Positions 11,148-23,904 of a stretch of 64,000 bases of DNA are shown piece after piece. Origin of the DNA: Telmatactis stephensoni. Taxonomy: Eukaryota > Cnidaria > Anthozoa > Actiniaria > Isophelliidae. The DNA lies in assembly GCA_029948255.1 (NCBI GenBank), contig JALIZF010001725.1, positions 186,001 through 250,000 on the forward strand, written 5' to 3'. How positions within the stretch are numbered: position 1 is the stretch's first letter; each line of letters starts with the position of its first letter. A program made the translations under genes and the position numbers. The notes below the pieces were generated by a model, which was not told the origin of the DNA, did not search any database, and saw only the letters and a list, made by a program, of their open reading frames with translations.

Positions 11148-14100
11148 ATGTGCATCCTGTTCTTGAATTTCAATGACAACCCATCCCCCAATGAATATAA
11201 GTTGGTGATTGCGTCAAACAGAGATGAGTTTTATGCAAGACCTACTGCACCAGCTAAGTTCTGGACAACAAACCCAAATGTCATAGGAGGTAAGTATCTG
11301 TGCATCTATTTTTTAAACAACACTATCAAGATACTAATCTAGTAATCTGATTATAGTTGATCAGAGTGTGTCAATAAGAGGACTGCAGACACACTGCTGA
11401 CATGTTTTGGCGCATGCGCTTGTTCTGTTGCCTTGTTTGATAAGGATTTTTTAACTTTTATCTCAAATAATTGTTGTAAAAAATGAATTGAAGATAGTTT
11501 GGAGTTGTCTGTCCTCTTATTGACATGCTCTTGATGCCATAAAATGTTCAAAACTTTGCAGTGAAATCACTTGCTGTGCTCGTGATTACACTTGAGTTTT
11601 GAACATTTTATGACATCAAGAGTGTGTCAGTAAGAGGGCACTACTATACCAGCTAAGTTCTGGAGTACAAGGTTCTGAACCCAAATGTCATAGGAAGTTA
11701 AGTATCTGGACATCTAAATATTTAACGATAGGATGACTTCCCTGCAGACATACTTCACATAGATGTAGACTGATCCAATGGGTGATCACAAAGAGGAATT
11801 GTTTTTTTGTTCCTTCTATGACTGATTGTTTTTGTGGTGCTTCCTTCAATCAGTTTCGTACCATTTTGCAAATTATTAGTTTCATTTTGTAGATTTTGAT
11901 TCACATCTCCAAAAAAAGACATTTTGATTGTCTAATTGCTATAATTTATTCACTCACTGAAAAACCCATCAGTAAATTTGCATGAAGCAGAGGTGAAAAG
12001 TCATCAGTCCCATTACAGCAGAGTGTGTTTGAGTGTTTAATGAAAACATTTCACACGTTTGTTTTGACAGTTTGAATGTGCTGTTGTTATACTAAATGTC
12101 AAGTGTTGTTAGGGGACGGAGTCAACGTTTGATCGCTAATTACATGTATGCATTCTGAAGTTCTCACGGAACATTACAAATCTTCAAACTGTTCAAAATG
12201 TCAAATCAAAATCAAAGTATCAAACGTTTTGAACTGTCAGTTTGAAGATTTGTAAAGTTCTGTGAGAACTTCAGAATGTGTGTAAATTTGCGATCAAATG
12301 TTGACTTCATCCCCTAACAACACTTGACATTTAGTATAACAGCAGCACATTCAAACTGTCAAAACAAACAAGTGAAATGTTTTCATGAAAAACTCAAACC
12401 AATCTGCTGTATTAAACCTTGTAACCCATAGGGGTAAAAGCTGTACTCTTTGACTTCTTTGACTTCTTTGACTTTGATATTTTTATTTTTATTACAGTTT
12501 TTAAATTTTAAGAAATGAATTGTGTTTAGGCATTGACTTGTTCCCTGGCAGAGAAGGAGGAACCTGGCTTGGTATTTCAAAAACAGGCAAATTTGGAGTT
12601 TTGACAAACTACAGACAGTCACCAGATCTAATTTCTGATAAAGCAAAGGGAAGAGGTCATTTGGCCACTGACTTTCTAAACAGCAACAAAAGTGTCAAGG
12701 AATACATAAATGAGATTAAACAAAATGGACATCTTTACAATGGATTCAACTTGTTAGTGGGACAAATTTCTTTCACATCTGAGACTGAAGTTTCTTGTTA
12801 TTGCAATCAGGAAGGAAATGCAGTTCAAGAGTTGCCTCCAGGTTTTCATTGTCTCTCCAATAGACTGTTGAATTTTCCTTGGCCTAAAGTTGTCTATGGG
12901 AAACAGCATTTCAGAGATATAGTGGAAACACCAAGAAATAGGGAAGACTTAATAGAAAGATTGTTTGAACTACTAAATGATAAAAGAAGGTCAGAAATTA
13001 TTAATACCAAAACTTATAAGCATCCCCTCCTTCCCCCTTTGTTCTTCAGTTCCTTCCACTTCCAAAATATGTAACTTATTTCTAGAGTATTTGCATTTGC
13101 AAAAATATAAAGAAAAGAAAGCTAAATCGAGAAACCAAAACAAGACAGTCCCTTGAGGCTAGCCCCCTTTTGTTTTACTTTTATGTTATTTCCATGCACC
13201 AACTTGTTAGAGCCCTAAAGTCTCATTTGATGTACTTTTCAATTATTGAACATTTCAATTATTGCATTTTTCAATTTCAATATTGTTTACCTCAGTCGGC
13301 AACAGTTGCATGTAACAGTTGCAGGTTTAGGATTGAGTTCTAACCCAACAACATTTTTGATAACATTGCAGATCAATAACATTGCAGGTAACATTGCAGG
13401 GGTGGACAAATGGTGTGATGGTATTGCATACAATGTCTGAGAAAAAAATTGCATTATGTCCAGGTATTAAAGCAAGGGGACTTCAAATGTATTCATAGTT
13501 CTTGTTTTTCATACAGACATTTCCCCAATGAAGATGACAGCTGTTATGTTAATAACCCACTAGATGAACAGCTCGCAAATGATTATAAAGACGCTTGTAG
13601 ATCTATATTTGTCAACTTTGAAGGAAATCAATATGGTACAAGGTAAAGTGTTTGGTGATTTGCCACATTGGTTCAAGTGAGGTCAGAGTTTGAACTGCTG
13701 GTGGACCAACACTAAGAGTTTTTATAAAACTAAGGAGAAGGTGTAGCCTTTGTAGTGACATCAGCAAATGGTTAGACCTTCACGTCTTCTTTGATAAGGA
13801 TGCTAAACAAGCTATATAGGCCCCATATTTGTACTCTGTACTTTAAGAAACCTGAATTTCACAAGTAAGAAGGCATGGAGTTCCTAGAGTTCGTAGTCTT
13901 GGGCCCTTACACTACAGAGACCACAGTAGTTGGTGCCCGGGAGGGTGACTCCATTGTAAAATGATCAGGTATGCACTTCGTATCTCTTAGAGGTAAAAAT
14001 CAGCGATTTGGTATCTTTTAGGGTGTTAAAATTGAAGTTTAGAGTTTTAGCATTTCCTGTTCTCTCTTAGGGTATCAAATGAGCCCATCTCTTATTATCT

Positions 14101-14693
14101 TGTTCTCAAATGGAAGAAATTTGCCCGACAAAAGCATGTCAACCATTCAATTTTATGTTCATCATAATAATGTTCATTAGCTTGTTATCGCTGGTATCTC
14201 TTAGGGGTTAAAAATCATCCAGCCACGCCCTTCTTAAAAGACTTCCGGTATCTTTAAGGGGTATTTTTAAAATTTCCAATGAGCATACCCAATCCTTTTA
14301 CAATGGAGTCCCCCCAGGAGTTGGTGTGAGCTGTTGTGGTGTCCCGGCCTGTTGAGGAAAAGCTAAATAAACTCATAAATCAATTCCACTCAAATTTGTA
14401 AAAGGAATAAAAATGTTAACAGAATGTTCCTATATCATTGATATTTCATTCACCCATTCATTCTATCTGTCCTCTTCCACCTTTTCTATCATTTGTTTCC
14501 CTGTTCCCTTATTAGATATTTCCTTTAATAACTGATATCACATCTTTATTTTAGAACAAATACTGTCATCCTTGTTGATGCCAAGGGACACGCAACATAC
14601 ATCGAAAAAACCTTAGCTGATGGTGCTCAAGTTCCTGACAATGGCGATTGGCTGGTCAGCCATCATAAGTTTGAAATGAATTCAAAGCTTTAG
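11148..14693 (+). CDS. TANGO2: TANGO2 homologue (NRDE family), complete, four coding exons
   Basis: TANGO2 proteins are cytosolic/mitochondria-associated members of the NRDE family, linked to Golgi organisation and to haem or lipid handling; the exact activity is debated. Exons 11148-11289, 12530-12989, 13517-13642 and 14555-14693 join in frame to 288 residues (human about 276). The protein opens with MCILFLNF, where the Cys2 of the family is conserved, followed by the name-giving NRDE motif in ASNRDEFYARP. Further family blocks are GGTWLGIS, LTNYR, GRGHL, GHLYNGFNL and GLSN, and YGTRTNTVILVDA crosses the exon 3/4 junction. The donor after exon 2 (GTCAGA) is weak, but is required to keep frame with exon 3. 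Intron 1 (1.24 kb) carries two palindromic elements. A poly(A) signal AATAAA lies at 14921-14926. Intact gene; very confident. Confidence 0.95.
11527..11620. mobile_element. Hairpin element in TANGO2 intron 1
   Basis: Arms CTCTTGATGCCATAAAATG and CATTTTATGACATCAAGAG, about 28 bp each. The sequence GTGTGTCARTAAGAGG occurs on both outer sides, suggesting a larger element from about 11365 to 11640. Confidence 0.72.
12014..12411. mobile_element. Palindromic MITE of about 400 bp in TANGO2 intron 1
   Basis: Arms of about 185 bp (12014-12200 and 12225-12411) with ends ACAGCAG and CTGCTGT; ATT occurs on both flanks, a possible 3-bp target duplication. Ends 118 bp before exon 2. Confidence 0.88.
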
Positions 14694-14920
14694 GCAAACA
14701 TTGATCATTAAATCAAAAACTATGCATGAGTCATTCTCAAATAATTTTGACTAAATTTGTTTACTTTTTATTTCGTTTTCCTCGCCGTCAACACTTTAAT
14801 AATGTCGTCTGATTTAGAGCCTTGCATCAAATCTATTATAATTTTATTATTTATCAATAATTTAAAAATAATACTATAAATAAATTCGTACATGTTCGTG
14901 CATTGTAAATCCTGAACTCT

Positions 14921-14926
14921 AATAAA
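14921..14926 (+). terminator. Candidate poly(A) signal of TANGO2
   Basis: AATAAA hexamer 228 bases after the TANGO2 stop codon, the first canonical one seen downstream. Confidence 0.5.
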
Positions 14927-16049
14927 TACTCTTGTACAATCGTATTCATTTATTTTCACAAACTGTGTATGGAACTGACTGCAAAATAATATCAAGTATA
15001 TGTAGTCAAGACTATAGGAGGAGCTCTTTTTTTAATCAGTTTGGAATGATTATATTTGGAGAGATACAGTAGTTGTATTTATACCAACTGTCGGTAAGGC
15101 ACAGTACGTCTGTGGCATAATGTGCTTGTGCTTGTATCAGTTTAAAACAAGGAATCTCCACATTTCTGTTTACTCGTAATCAAAGATTCCTTTGTCATTC
15201 GTATGTTTAAACATTTATGCGCGCCTACTTAGTAAAAGGTGGGCGTACGTAGTTTTCTCTCTTTGTTTCCCCTCGCTTCTCCGCTATAATTGAATACTGC
15301 AAAGCAGAAAAATATTCCCCAAAATAACTCCAAATGAGTTCCGGTTACGATCAGGCCATATGCTAGTTAGCTAAAAGTGGGACTCGGTAGTCTTATAGAA
15401 GTGAATGATAGAAACGAAGAACACACTCACAGAACTTCCAAGTAGCGCTTCAATGGGTCTGTTTTTATTACAAAGAGTTTTTCAAAAGCTACTTGCTTTC
15501 ATGTGCGTAGATTCAAGTGTTCATTGAAGTCACTTGAGTCCGCTGGACGCGTACGTGTCACAATACATCCCACGAATACTACTTCTTGCACCTGTTTTAT
15601 AAATATTGTTACGATATCCTGAAGCTATTACGGAAAGCCTTCAATGAAATTTTAGGTCGCGACATATTGGTGCAAAACAACACAATCTAACATGGAGCTG
15701 ACAGTGTAAATAATTTTAGCTGCTATAGTGTCAATGAGACAAAATGTTGAAAAGTGTTGTTGGGCCATCTATTTACATTAATTTTCGCACATGCACCTAG
15801 CGCGCCTTCAAAGAACACCTAGTTCGATTCGTTTACTTTACTTATTTTCCTATGAATATAATATAGAAAAATAGGAAGCTAAGTCTGCAACAGAAACAAC
15901 AAAACACTCCAAAAATAACAAGTACCGAATTTCTCCTTAACATTCCTTTTCCGGTGATATGGGAGGAGTTATTAGCTCCTACACGAATTTATCTTGTAAG
16001 CAGAAGTCACAGCATTAGTATTTCTCGTTTACATTGCTCTCGTTCTTTT
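14927..16049. other. Intergenic, no gene seen
   Basis: AT-rich sequence downstream of TANGO2 with no exon, tRNA or long repeat that I can support. Confidence 0.6.
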
Positions 16050-16352
16050 TCTTCAGTGTCTTTTCTTTTCTTTTCTTTTCTTTTCTTCTCTTCTCTTCTC
16101 TTCTCTTCTCTTCTCTTCTCTTCTCTTCTCTTCTCTTCTCTTCTCTTCTCTTCTCTTCTCTTCTCTTCTCTTCTCTTCTCTTCTCTTCTCTTCTCTTCTC
16201 TTCTCTTCTCTTGTCTTCTCTTCTCTTCTCTTCTCTTCTCTTCTCTTCTCTTCTCTTCTCTTCTCTTCTCTTCTCTTCTCTTCTCTTCTCTTCTCTTCTC
16301 TTCTCTTCTCTTCTCTTCTCTTCTCTTCTCTTCTCTTCTCTTCTCTTCTCTT
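16050..16352. repeat. (TTCTC)n pentanucleotide satellite
   Basis: About 300 bp, preceded by a short TTTTC version. One variant unit (TTGTC) near 16212. Long open frames over it on both strands are artefacts. Confidence 0.98.
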
Positions 16353-16489
16353 AAATTTCTATTCTTTGAGGAATCCTCTGATAAGGAAGACAACAGTGAC
16401 ACTGACGATGATGTTTCTGTAGTATAGTTCGGGCGTATGTTCTTTAAGTATACTACAGCAAACTTCGATTCACTATAATTGTTACTGAC

Positions 16490-17412
16490 TAGAGTTATTC
16501 CGTGTTAGACGCTTTTGATACCGTTGAGGTGCAAATTGCAAATGTTATCCTTGGGCATGCAAATTACGAATACTGGCATGTCCTGTGAATTCTTTTGTTG
16601 AAAAGAATCATTCAAGCAAAGATTAACTTTAATTTGAAACCGATGGAATTTTGCTCCTATTTAAAGAATGGACATGACCAAGTTTTGGTCGTCATGCATC
16701 TCCGTTGTCCACTTTTTTCCTAAACTTGTAAATTCCAATTCATTATTCACCATAAAAAAATCAGTGGGCAATGGAGATGCTTGAGCGGCCTAAAAATTTA
16801 CGTTTTTATCATTTATTTTGGATATCTTACAATGCTTCAATGGCCATGAAATATGTAGGATTAAGAAACAACTTGATAAAAACGCTGATACTGAAGTTAA
16901 TAAAAAGTTAATCAAAGGAATCGTAAGCTTTCTAGCTTTTTATAAAGATGAGTGAAATGATAAACAAAAGATGAAAAGGCGTTGTAGTTTCTTGAAAGGA
17001 AAGCCTGCGAAAGAGTGTTATTCTGGACAGAGTAAGAAAACGTTAGGTAAATTGTAATAAATGAAATAAATGAAAAAACTAAAAACCTCACGACACGTGA
17101 TTAACTGTTCTTTAGCTATAGTGGTACACTGTCACTTTCTTATGTGTTACCAAATTTCTCGTCTCTGTCGCACTTTCTCATTCTCATTTCGAAATGTTTC
17201 CGTTATTCGCAACTCTATCCATCTATCTATCTCTATGTTTAAAAAGGAGCAAAATTCCATCGGTTTCAAAAGTTAATCTTTGCTTGAATGATTCTTTTCA
17301 CTGAACAAAAGATTTCACAGGACATGCCAGTATTCGTAATTTGCATGCCCAAGGATAACATTTGACATTTGCATCTCTACGGTATCAAAAGCGTCTAACA
17401 CGGAAACTCTAC
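16490..17412. mobile_element. Foldback element with 170-bp arms
   Basis: Left arm 16490-16660 and right arm 17239-17412 are inverted copies with about 90 percent agreement by eye (for example CAAGGATAACAT, ATTTGCATGCCC and CATGCCAGTATTCGTAAT). The 580-bp interior has another inverted pair (CATCTCCGTTGTCC/GGCAATGGAGATG) and no credible gene. Confidence 0.87.
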
Positions 17413-20400
17413 TATGTTAATTATTTGCAAAAAAGCGAGAGTTTTCACGCCAGACATAATTTTAAGCTGATTCCGCACTTTTATCATTAATTGAAGGGTT
17501 AATAAACACATTTCTGAATTTTGTAATTGAATGAATCTTTAATGTTAAAGTGATAGAGAAAAATCTTTATTAAAGCAATAGTGATATTAGTTCAATATAA
17601 CTGACTCGAATGAAAAGCTAAAAAGTTTCATCTGCGCTCCCCCCTTCCATGTAGTGGACTTTGAGCGATCCCCCCTTCTCTACAATCTTAAATGATGTAC
17701 ACCCCCCTAAAATCCTCCGACTTCCCCCCCCCCCCCTCCCCAGGCGATAAATAATGACCAGTCCTCTTAGAACGCCGAGCCTGCTTGTATTATTGACTAT
17801 TCATCGTAGTTACGTAACAAAAAGTAGAAGCAAAATTCAGCGCGCGTGTGGGCGTCGAAAATATTGATTATCAAGTGAGGAAATGCTAGCCTACTCGGTA
17901 ATTTGTATCAACGGGATAATAAAAACTAACAGGATGGTGCCTTTTCAAACACTCTAATTTCATTCGTTTTAATGATAGAGCAAAAAAAACTGAAAAAAAC
18001 TGAAAAGTTGGATTTTCTATTTTCTCATTTACAGGAAATGAGACATCTAATTAATTGACGATTGTTAGCTCGGGATTGAAAATATAAAGACAGTTGTAGC
18101 AAGAGTATAGTATCGACAAAAGAATAAGACGATTTTACGCATGGCACGTCACCTGTAGTAGAATCTCGATAGAATCCAAAACAAAATTAACTCACGGAAC
18201 TGAAGGCAAAGCGAGAACAAAAACAAACTACAACAGGCGAAAACATTGCATAAGACCAGTTTGATGTACGTGCTTTTAGAAATTAAAAAAATCATTTAAG
18301 CAACAAAACAACGAAGAATTCAGAGAGGTGTTAAGAGGAGATTTTGTCCATGACGAGCAATGATGGCGAAAAGCGCCAAAAACTAGACCTTCGTGCGAGT
18401 TTTAATCCAAATTTTTGTTCTGGATTTACACTCAAATCGTTTTTCTACCGGTTATAAGTACTAATGTACGAAGAGAAAATACCTGTTTAAAACGGATTTT
18501 TGAATTGTACAAATTAAAGACTTTTTCTTGAAGTTGTGTTGGGATTAAGCTTTTTAAAGCTGAACATAAAGAAAACATACAGCAAATGAAGGCCTAAACC
18601 TCATTTTCAGTCGATCCAAATTTTCGCTTTGAATTAACACTTTCATTCAACTTTCATCGGCCAAAACTACTTACAAACAAATTAAACTTTCTGACAGAAA
18701 TGATTTTAGTTTTGTACAACAGCTGCTATATTCTTCAACTCAGGAGTTTTGGTCGTTCACTGCTCAAACTTGAAAAAAATCCCTTCTTAAAAAAATCGTT
18801 TAAACAACCAAACGACGAAATTAAAAAAGCAGAAATGTGTTTTAAAATTGCAACATTTTTATGCGAGGAACATGGCAAATTGGAAGCGTCTCTTGGCTAT
18901 TGTTTTGCGCGCTTATGATTGGACGAAATCTTTTAGTAAAAGTAACTTTGATTCAAAACAGGGCTTTTGCGCATTTTATTTTAAAAATGTGTTATCCATA
19001 GGCTGAAATATTATTAGGCTGAAAACCTGAACTGAACAATGGAAAGTTGCCTACCTCTTACTAAAATGTACGAATTAGAGTCGACGTATGTTGCTGGACT
19101 AAATCTATACATTAAAGTTGAGCTAGCTAAGTCAATTAATGTTTTAAAGATGGCTATACATTCAGTTTATGTTTTGAAAGCCTGTTTTCGATTAATGGCA
19201 GAATAAGCTCCAGCCGATGTATTGACGTCAGACTTACGTAATTGCTCGTTATATCTCTAGCTCGTATCACTTCCTGACTGTTCGCTATAGCTGATGAAGG
19301 CAGTTAAAGCTATTAAAACGTTCCCAAAAAATAAAGTGTCAATTTAGTCTTAAAATTCTTAGCACTCGTATGCTCTTCAGGCGTTTTGTTAATAACATTA
19401 GTTATAATCAAAATCACAAATTAAACTTCATTTATAACGAACAGTCGATTGACAAAATAATGACCGTGGGATCCTGCATGGTTATACCATCAGCTTGTAC
19501 TTTAATAAAATGCGAATGTTTCTGTCTAATTTTTGTAAAGCTGCTTAGACACTCAATTGCATTTCGGTTTGCTTTTTCAATTTATCTTGCAGCGGACGTA
19601 CTAAAGAATTCGAAGGCTTACGACACTGATGATACTAGATAGAACGAAATAGGACATTTCAGTCTTAATTGTATACGTCAGTTAGCATAGATTGTTGTAA
19701 GAATCAACGGAAACTGTTTTTGGAGTTATAAAGAGAATGATTTTATCATGTACACATGAGCTCATAAGTTGATATTGGCAAAGGAAAAGGAAATAGGGCG
19801 CCATATAGAAAAGTAGCCAAAAATTGGTTCGAAATTTTAGAGTAACGAGATATTAACCCATCAATTCTCATTCTTATAACTTGTGGCTTCCTATCTTTCG
19901 TCTTACGGGATTCAGTCAACGTTATTTGCCGGGTAATTTTTATGGCCTCTTGTTAAATTATCAAACAGCAAAACATAAAAATCCAGATTTCAAGATTCCT
20001 CCGTACAACGTCTTCCTGTCACGATTTGAAGGCAGATGATAAGTGATGAGCCGATGCATAGACGTTTACTACTTATCGATTATAACCAAGTTCCACTCTA
20101 TTAAATATAACAGAAAGGATAAAACGAAAAGTATTAATTGCTATATCTTTATTTAGATAACAAAAGTAATAAAACGATGTTATTGAAGTGAACTTATATA
20201 TCGACTTTCGTTTAAAAATTCATCGTCAGAGTAAAAAAAAAGAGGTGAGATAATTGCGCAAAAAGCCTACAAATCTAGAAAAGCTGCAATAGCCCTAGAG
20301 ACTCTCAGTCCCATGTTCAAACGGCTGGTGAGACGTTCTTTATCCATATAGTTTTGACAATATACAAGTGCAGTTTTGCTGGACGGCAGGAGAATACGAA

Positions 20401-20639
20401 AAGCACGATATTCCATAATAAAATGTTGTTCTTGACCGGATAGGTAGATTATGTTCAAAGTCTTCAAAGGTGCATGTCTAGATGATTTTTAATCACCTGC
20501 ATGTTCTATTAACTATGATGACAAACAAAACGGCGTTTAAGTGAATTTCAAAGAAATGTCAACAGCTATTTTTAAGATCAATCTTTATTATAGCGTTTTT
20601 CGTCAATACTGAGGCAGTGATCCTTTTCCGCTCAGCTTC
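17413..20639. other. Intergenic, no gene seen
   Basis: Contains a C-rich run near 17728 and several short open frames without splice or family support. A 72-codon frame at 18700 is Lys-rich and featureless. Confidence 0.6.
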
Positions 20640-20732
20640 AAATTAAGGAACTCTGGCTCAAACTAAGTTTTTGATATCATATACTATATGATATCAAAAA
20701 CTTAGTTTGAGCCAGAGTTCCTTAATTTGAAT
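20640..20732. mobile_element. Near-perfect 93-bp palindrome
   Basis: Arms beginning CAAATTAAGGAACTCTGGCT meet around ATATCATATACTATATGATAT. Nearly no mismatches, so young or maintained. Confidence 0.9.
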
Positions 20733-21049
20733 CCACAGATTTTATGGGAGATAGGATATTGGCTTTTCTTTTCCGACATTGTAAACGTATACTTATTGTA
20801 GAGTGTCAATCATGATATGTTCTCATGCAAGTTCTTCTGGACTCTGTTTTGCCCCGATCACATCAAGTTGTCAGTACCCTGGGTACCAAAGATTAATTTC
20901 GCCCCCCCCCCCCCCTCCCCCTTCCCTAGAGGGCCGAAGGCCTGAGCTCTGCTCTGACTCCCAGGCGTAATCAAGTTGCATGTTTATTGAGATTTGCTTT
21001 GATCCACTCTTGTCATTAGCCGTGATTAAAGTGATTAAGTAAAACAATT

Positions 21050-21211
21050 AGAGTAGATTTCGTATGACTGTGAAAACGGCACGGAAGAGGCACGGCACGG
21101 TTATCGCAGGAATTTCGAATGTTTTCAGTTATATATAGACAACACTGAACACGGCACTGACACGGTCACGTCACGGCGCGGTAGGTTTCACACTCATACG
21201 AAATCAGCTCT
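21050..21211. mobile_element. TTTCGTATGA-type MITE, copy 2
   Basis: Ends AGAGTAGATTTCGTATGA and TCATACGAAATCAGCTCT, interior GGCACGGCACGG and a central ATTTCGAATG. 162 bp, the best preserved copy. Confidence 0.85.
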
Positions 21212-21489
21212 GTATTCACGTTACGCATATGCAAATAAAGAGCTATAAAGTCAACTTATAAATTCGGTTTAATTTGCTAGCAAAAGTAACTATTATCCCA
21301 ACGCCGATCGCTATCCACAAACTACTCAGTCGTGACTGATTTCGACGAAGTGACGACCAAAGAACGTCAGTAGATCGAGCCAAGTGCGTCTGTTTATTTA
21401 ATCCAACTCTGAATCCGCTTATACACTTCTAAGTCTGTGAAGTGAAATACTCTTGATATGTAGTTGCCGTGCATTGCCATTCACAGCTC

Positions 21490-21815
21490 ATACCAAGAGA
21501 AGATGACGTAAGAGAAGGAATCGCGCGTATAAGGTCTTTGGACAACCATATGTTCCCGTTTGATGCTATTTTTAGAGTGAATCTGATTGGTCGAGAGAGC
21601 GCGAGCTTTGTCATTGCCCCAAGATCACAATGGCGGTAAGACGTGTATAACGTTTATCGTTGCAAAAGAGTCAGTTTAAGCTTGAGAAAAAGAGCAAATG
21701 GAGTACAAAAAAATCGAAAATGGTCTTGGTTAAGTCGAGGTAGTGGTGACGAGCTTCTAAAAATAGCATCATGGGTCACGGGATTCTTTCTCTTACGTCA
21801 TTTTCTCTTGCTTAT
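21490..21815. mobile_element. Diverged inverted-repeat element
   Basis: TGACGTAAGAGAAGGAATC pairs with GATTCTTTCTCTTACGTCA, and TGATGCTATTTTTAGA with TCTAAAAATAGCATCA. A tempting ATGGCG-GTAAGA start/donor at 21630 lies at its centre and is not called. Confidence 0.7.
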
Positions 21816-22435
21816 ACTTGTTAACGTCCTCCCATACGAGCAAATTTTCTGTCACAAATGTCAAAATTTGACCAAAATTAATGTGACAAATGCGTTTCGC
21901 GTAGACGGGGAAAATAGAATATTTGTCATAGAAAACTATGTGGAAGGGTCTTTAGTCTCCAAACTCTTAGTTCATTTCATCGCCCAACCCTCCCCTCCCT
22001 TCCCTTTGATTCGCCACTCCATATTTGTGTATTACGATCATGAACAGAAATAGTCCTCTCAAGGGATTATTTGTAACTGTTGTGTCGAGTGTTTTTCACA
22101 CGCTTTTGACACGACAAAGTGTGTCCTACTGAGCGCTTATTCCGTGCTTTAGAACGAACGACCGGTAGAACAAAGGACGTGGGATCTCGTTGGACTCCGG
22201 AAATTGGACTCACTAATTGCTGCTTGAAATAGAATATGGCGATTGTGATTGGATACCACGTAGGGCCCAGCGATAGGCTGCTTGAGGGGGTTGCTATTTT
22301 AGCTTTATCTTAATACTAGTGCACAGAGTGGTTATGTTCATTCAAGACCATCACTCCATTCAAGCAGTCAGACAGAAATCTCCCGGGCTTTAACTTGACT
22401 GACTTAACTGAAGAGTCTATTGCAGCGCGAGCAAG

Positions 22436-23904
22436 ATGTCTAAACTCTACATGGTCAAGAACAGTAATCCAAGCGGTAACGATGAGCAGATGAGGCGGAA
22501 TTCAGGATTTTCGATTCCGCTAATTTTGATCGAGGACTGGAGTGAAACAAGTTTTGACGAAACGCTGTCTCCTACCCAGACTGAAACCGCTCGATTCAAG
22601 GTTAGAAGCTGGAAGATTTGTTTTTCCCCTTGCATTTTCTCTACCAAATAATTATTTTAATACTTATATAGCGCTTTATACAAATAAATATTATATATTG
22701 TATAACAGATAAAAATATAGAGTATAGCTGCTTCACGTTTATTTCTTCAGCCGCTGACTATTTTACCATAACTTGTTAAATAATCTCAGTGATTGTTAAA
22801 TATCAGCTTTTACTGAATTTGTCGATCAAACTGACCGCTTTTTTTTACCGAAACAGTTTTTGATCCTTTAGTTCTTTCTTAGTCTATGTTTTAATTCCAG
22901 GCAGTTGGTTTATATATGGTTTTAGCATGTTGTTTTCTCCAAATGTGTTGTTGTTTTGTTTTTGTCGTTTTCACTAGAACGTCATTCCAGTGTGAAACGG
23001 AAGACCTAACTGTAGAAATAAAGTGCTTTCAAATTTATCGGAATTAATATGACGTACGTAGCGTAGACGACTGGCTTCTTTTCGTCTCGGAAAAAAATAC
23101 TTAACTCGAGAGTCAAAAAGTTTGCGGCTTCTAAAACTTAGTCAAGCAAGTAATAAACGTAAGCTTAATCCTCAATTTTTATCGTTTTATACACAAACAA
23201 AAACTAATCTCTCTCTCTTTTTTATATTTTACGGTGCCGTCCAAAGCCATATTAAATTTAGATAATTTTTCATGAAAAGCAATATAACATATTTTGAAAG
23301 AAAAAATTCGCGGCGCCAATAACTGCGGCGACAATCTTTTTATCCCTTAGGGGGAAAATCGATATGATTAAGTTGAGATTTCAATTTTGTTTTAAATGCT
23401 GCTTAAAAAGTGCTCAAAATAGCATTTGAAAAGCCAAGATATTTTCCTTGGAATATTAACACAAAGAGATGTTCCGATTGACGTCATCACCGCCATATAT
23501 GTGATATTGTGTAATTTACGACTATTGCTTTCCGTTTTTTCTCTTTGTGGGATTGTTTTCATTTATCGGCAGGGGAGCCAATGCCTCTATATGAGTTCCG
23601 GCGCCAAGAACGTTTTCACGCATAAATGTCATAATAGATTATTTTATTTATACAAATAAGCGAAACTCTGGAATGCTCGAATTATTAATTGTGTAATGCT
23701 AAGTTCCGCCATACCTTCCCAGAAATTATATTATACGTGCAAATTAAATACAATCACTGTTTGGTATCAAGTAAATAGAATGCTTATAATTCATATTATT
23801 TATCATCTTTTTTGCAGAATTTTCAGTCACTGCTTGCTTGTGACAGTGAGGTATGCTCACATTCGATGTTGGAAGACTGTAAAGCGGTTTGCCATGCTGT
23901 ATAA
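22436..23904 (+). CDS. Small two-exon candidate gene, 83 residues, faint RGS-like start
   Basis: Exon 22436-22600 begins ATGTCTAAACTC and ends TTCAAG before GTTAGA. A well-formed acceptor (TTTTTTGCAG) at 23817 opens exon 23818-23904, which continues in the same frame to TAA. The product is 83 residues, acidic, with no signal peptide or membrane segment. Residues 34-57 read DWSETSFDETL then ARFKNF, which resembles the first helix of an RGS domain (W, then SFDxLL, then FxxF), but the remaining RGS helices are absent. GAG followed by GTATGC inside exon 2 is a possible alternative donor, so a longer isoform may exist. I do not recognise the family; the RGS resemblance is inference from a short stretch. 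Confidence 0.45.

Noticed and set aside
13246..13646. Two plus-strand frames in TANGO2 intron 2
   Set aside because: The first is a low-complexity intronic stretch; of the second only 13517-13642 is real, as TANGO2 exon 3.
15954..16427. Long Leu/Phe/Ser-rich and Arg/Glu-rich frames
   Set aside because: Translation of the TTCTC satellite in all frames.
21625..21645. First exon ATGGCG with donor GTAAGA
   Set aside because: Lies in the centre of an inverted-repeat element and has no downstream partner.
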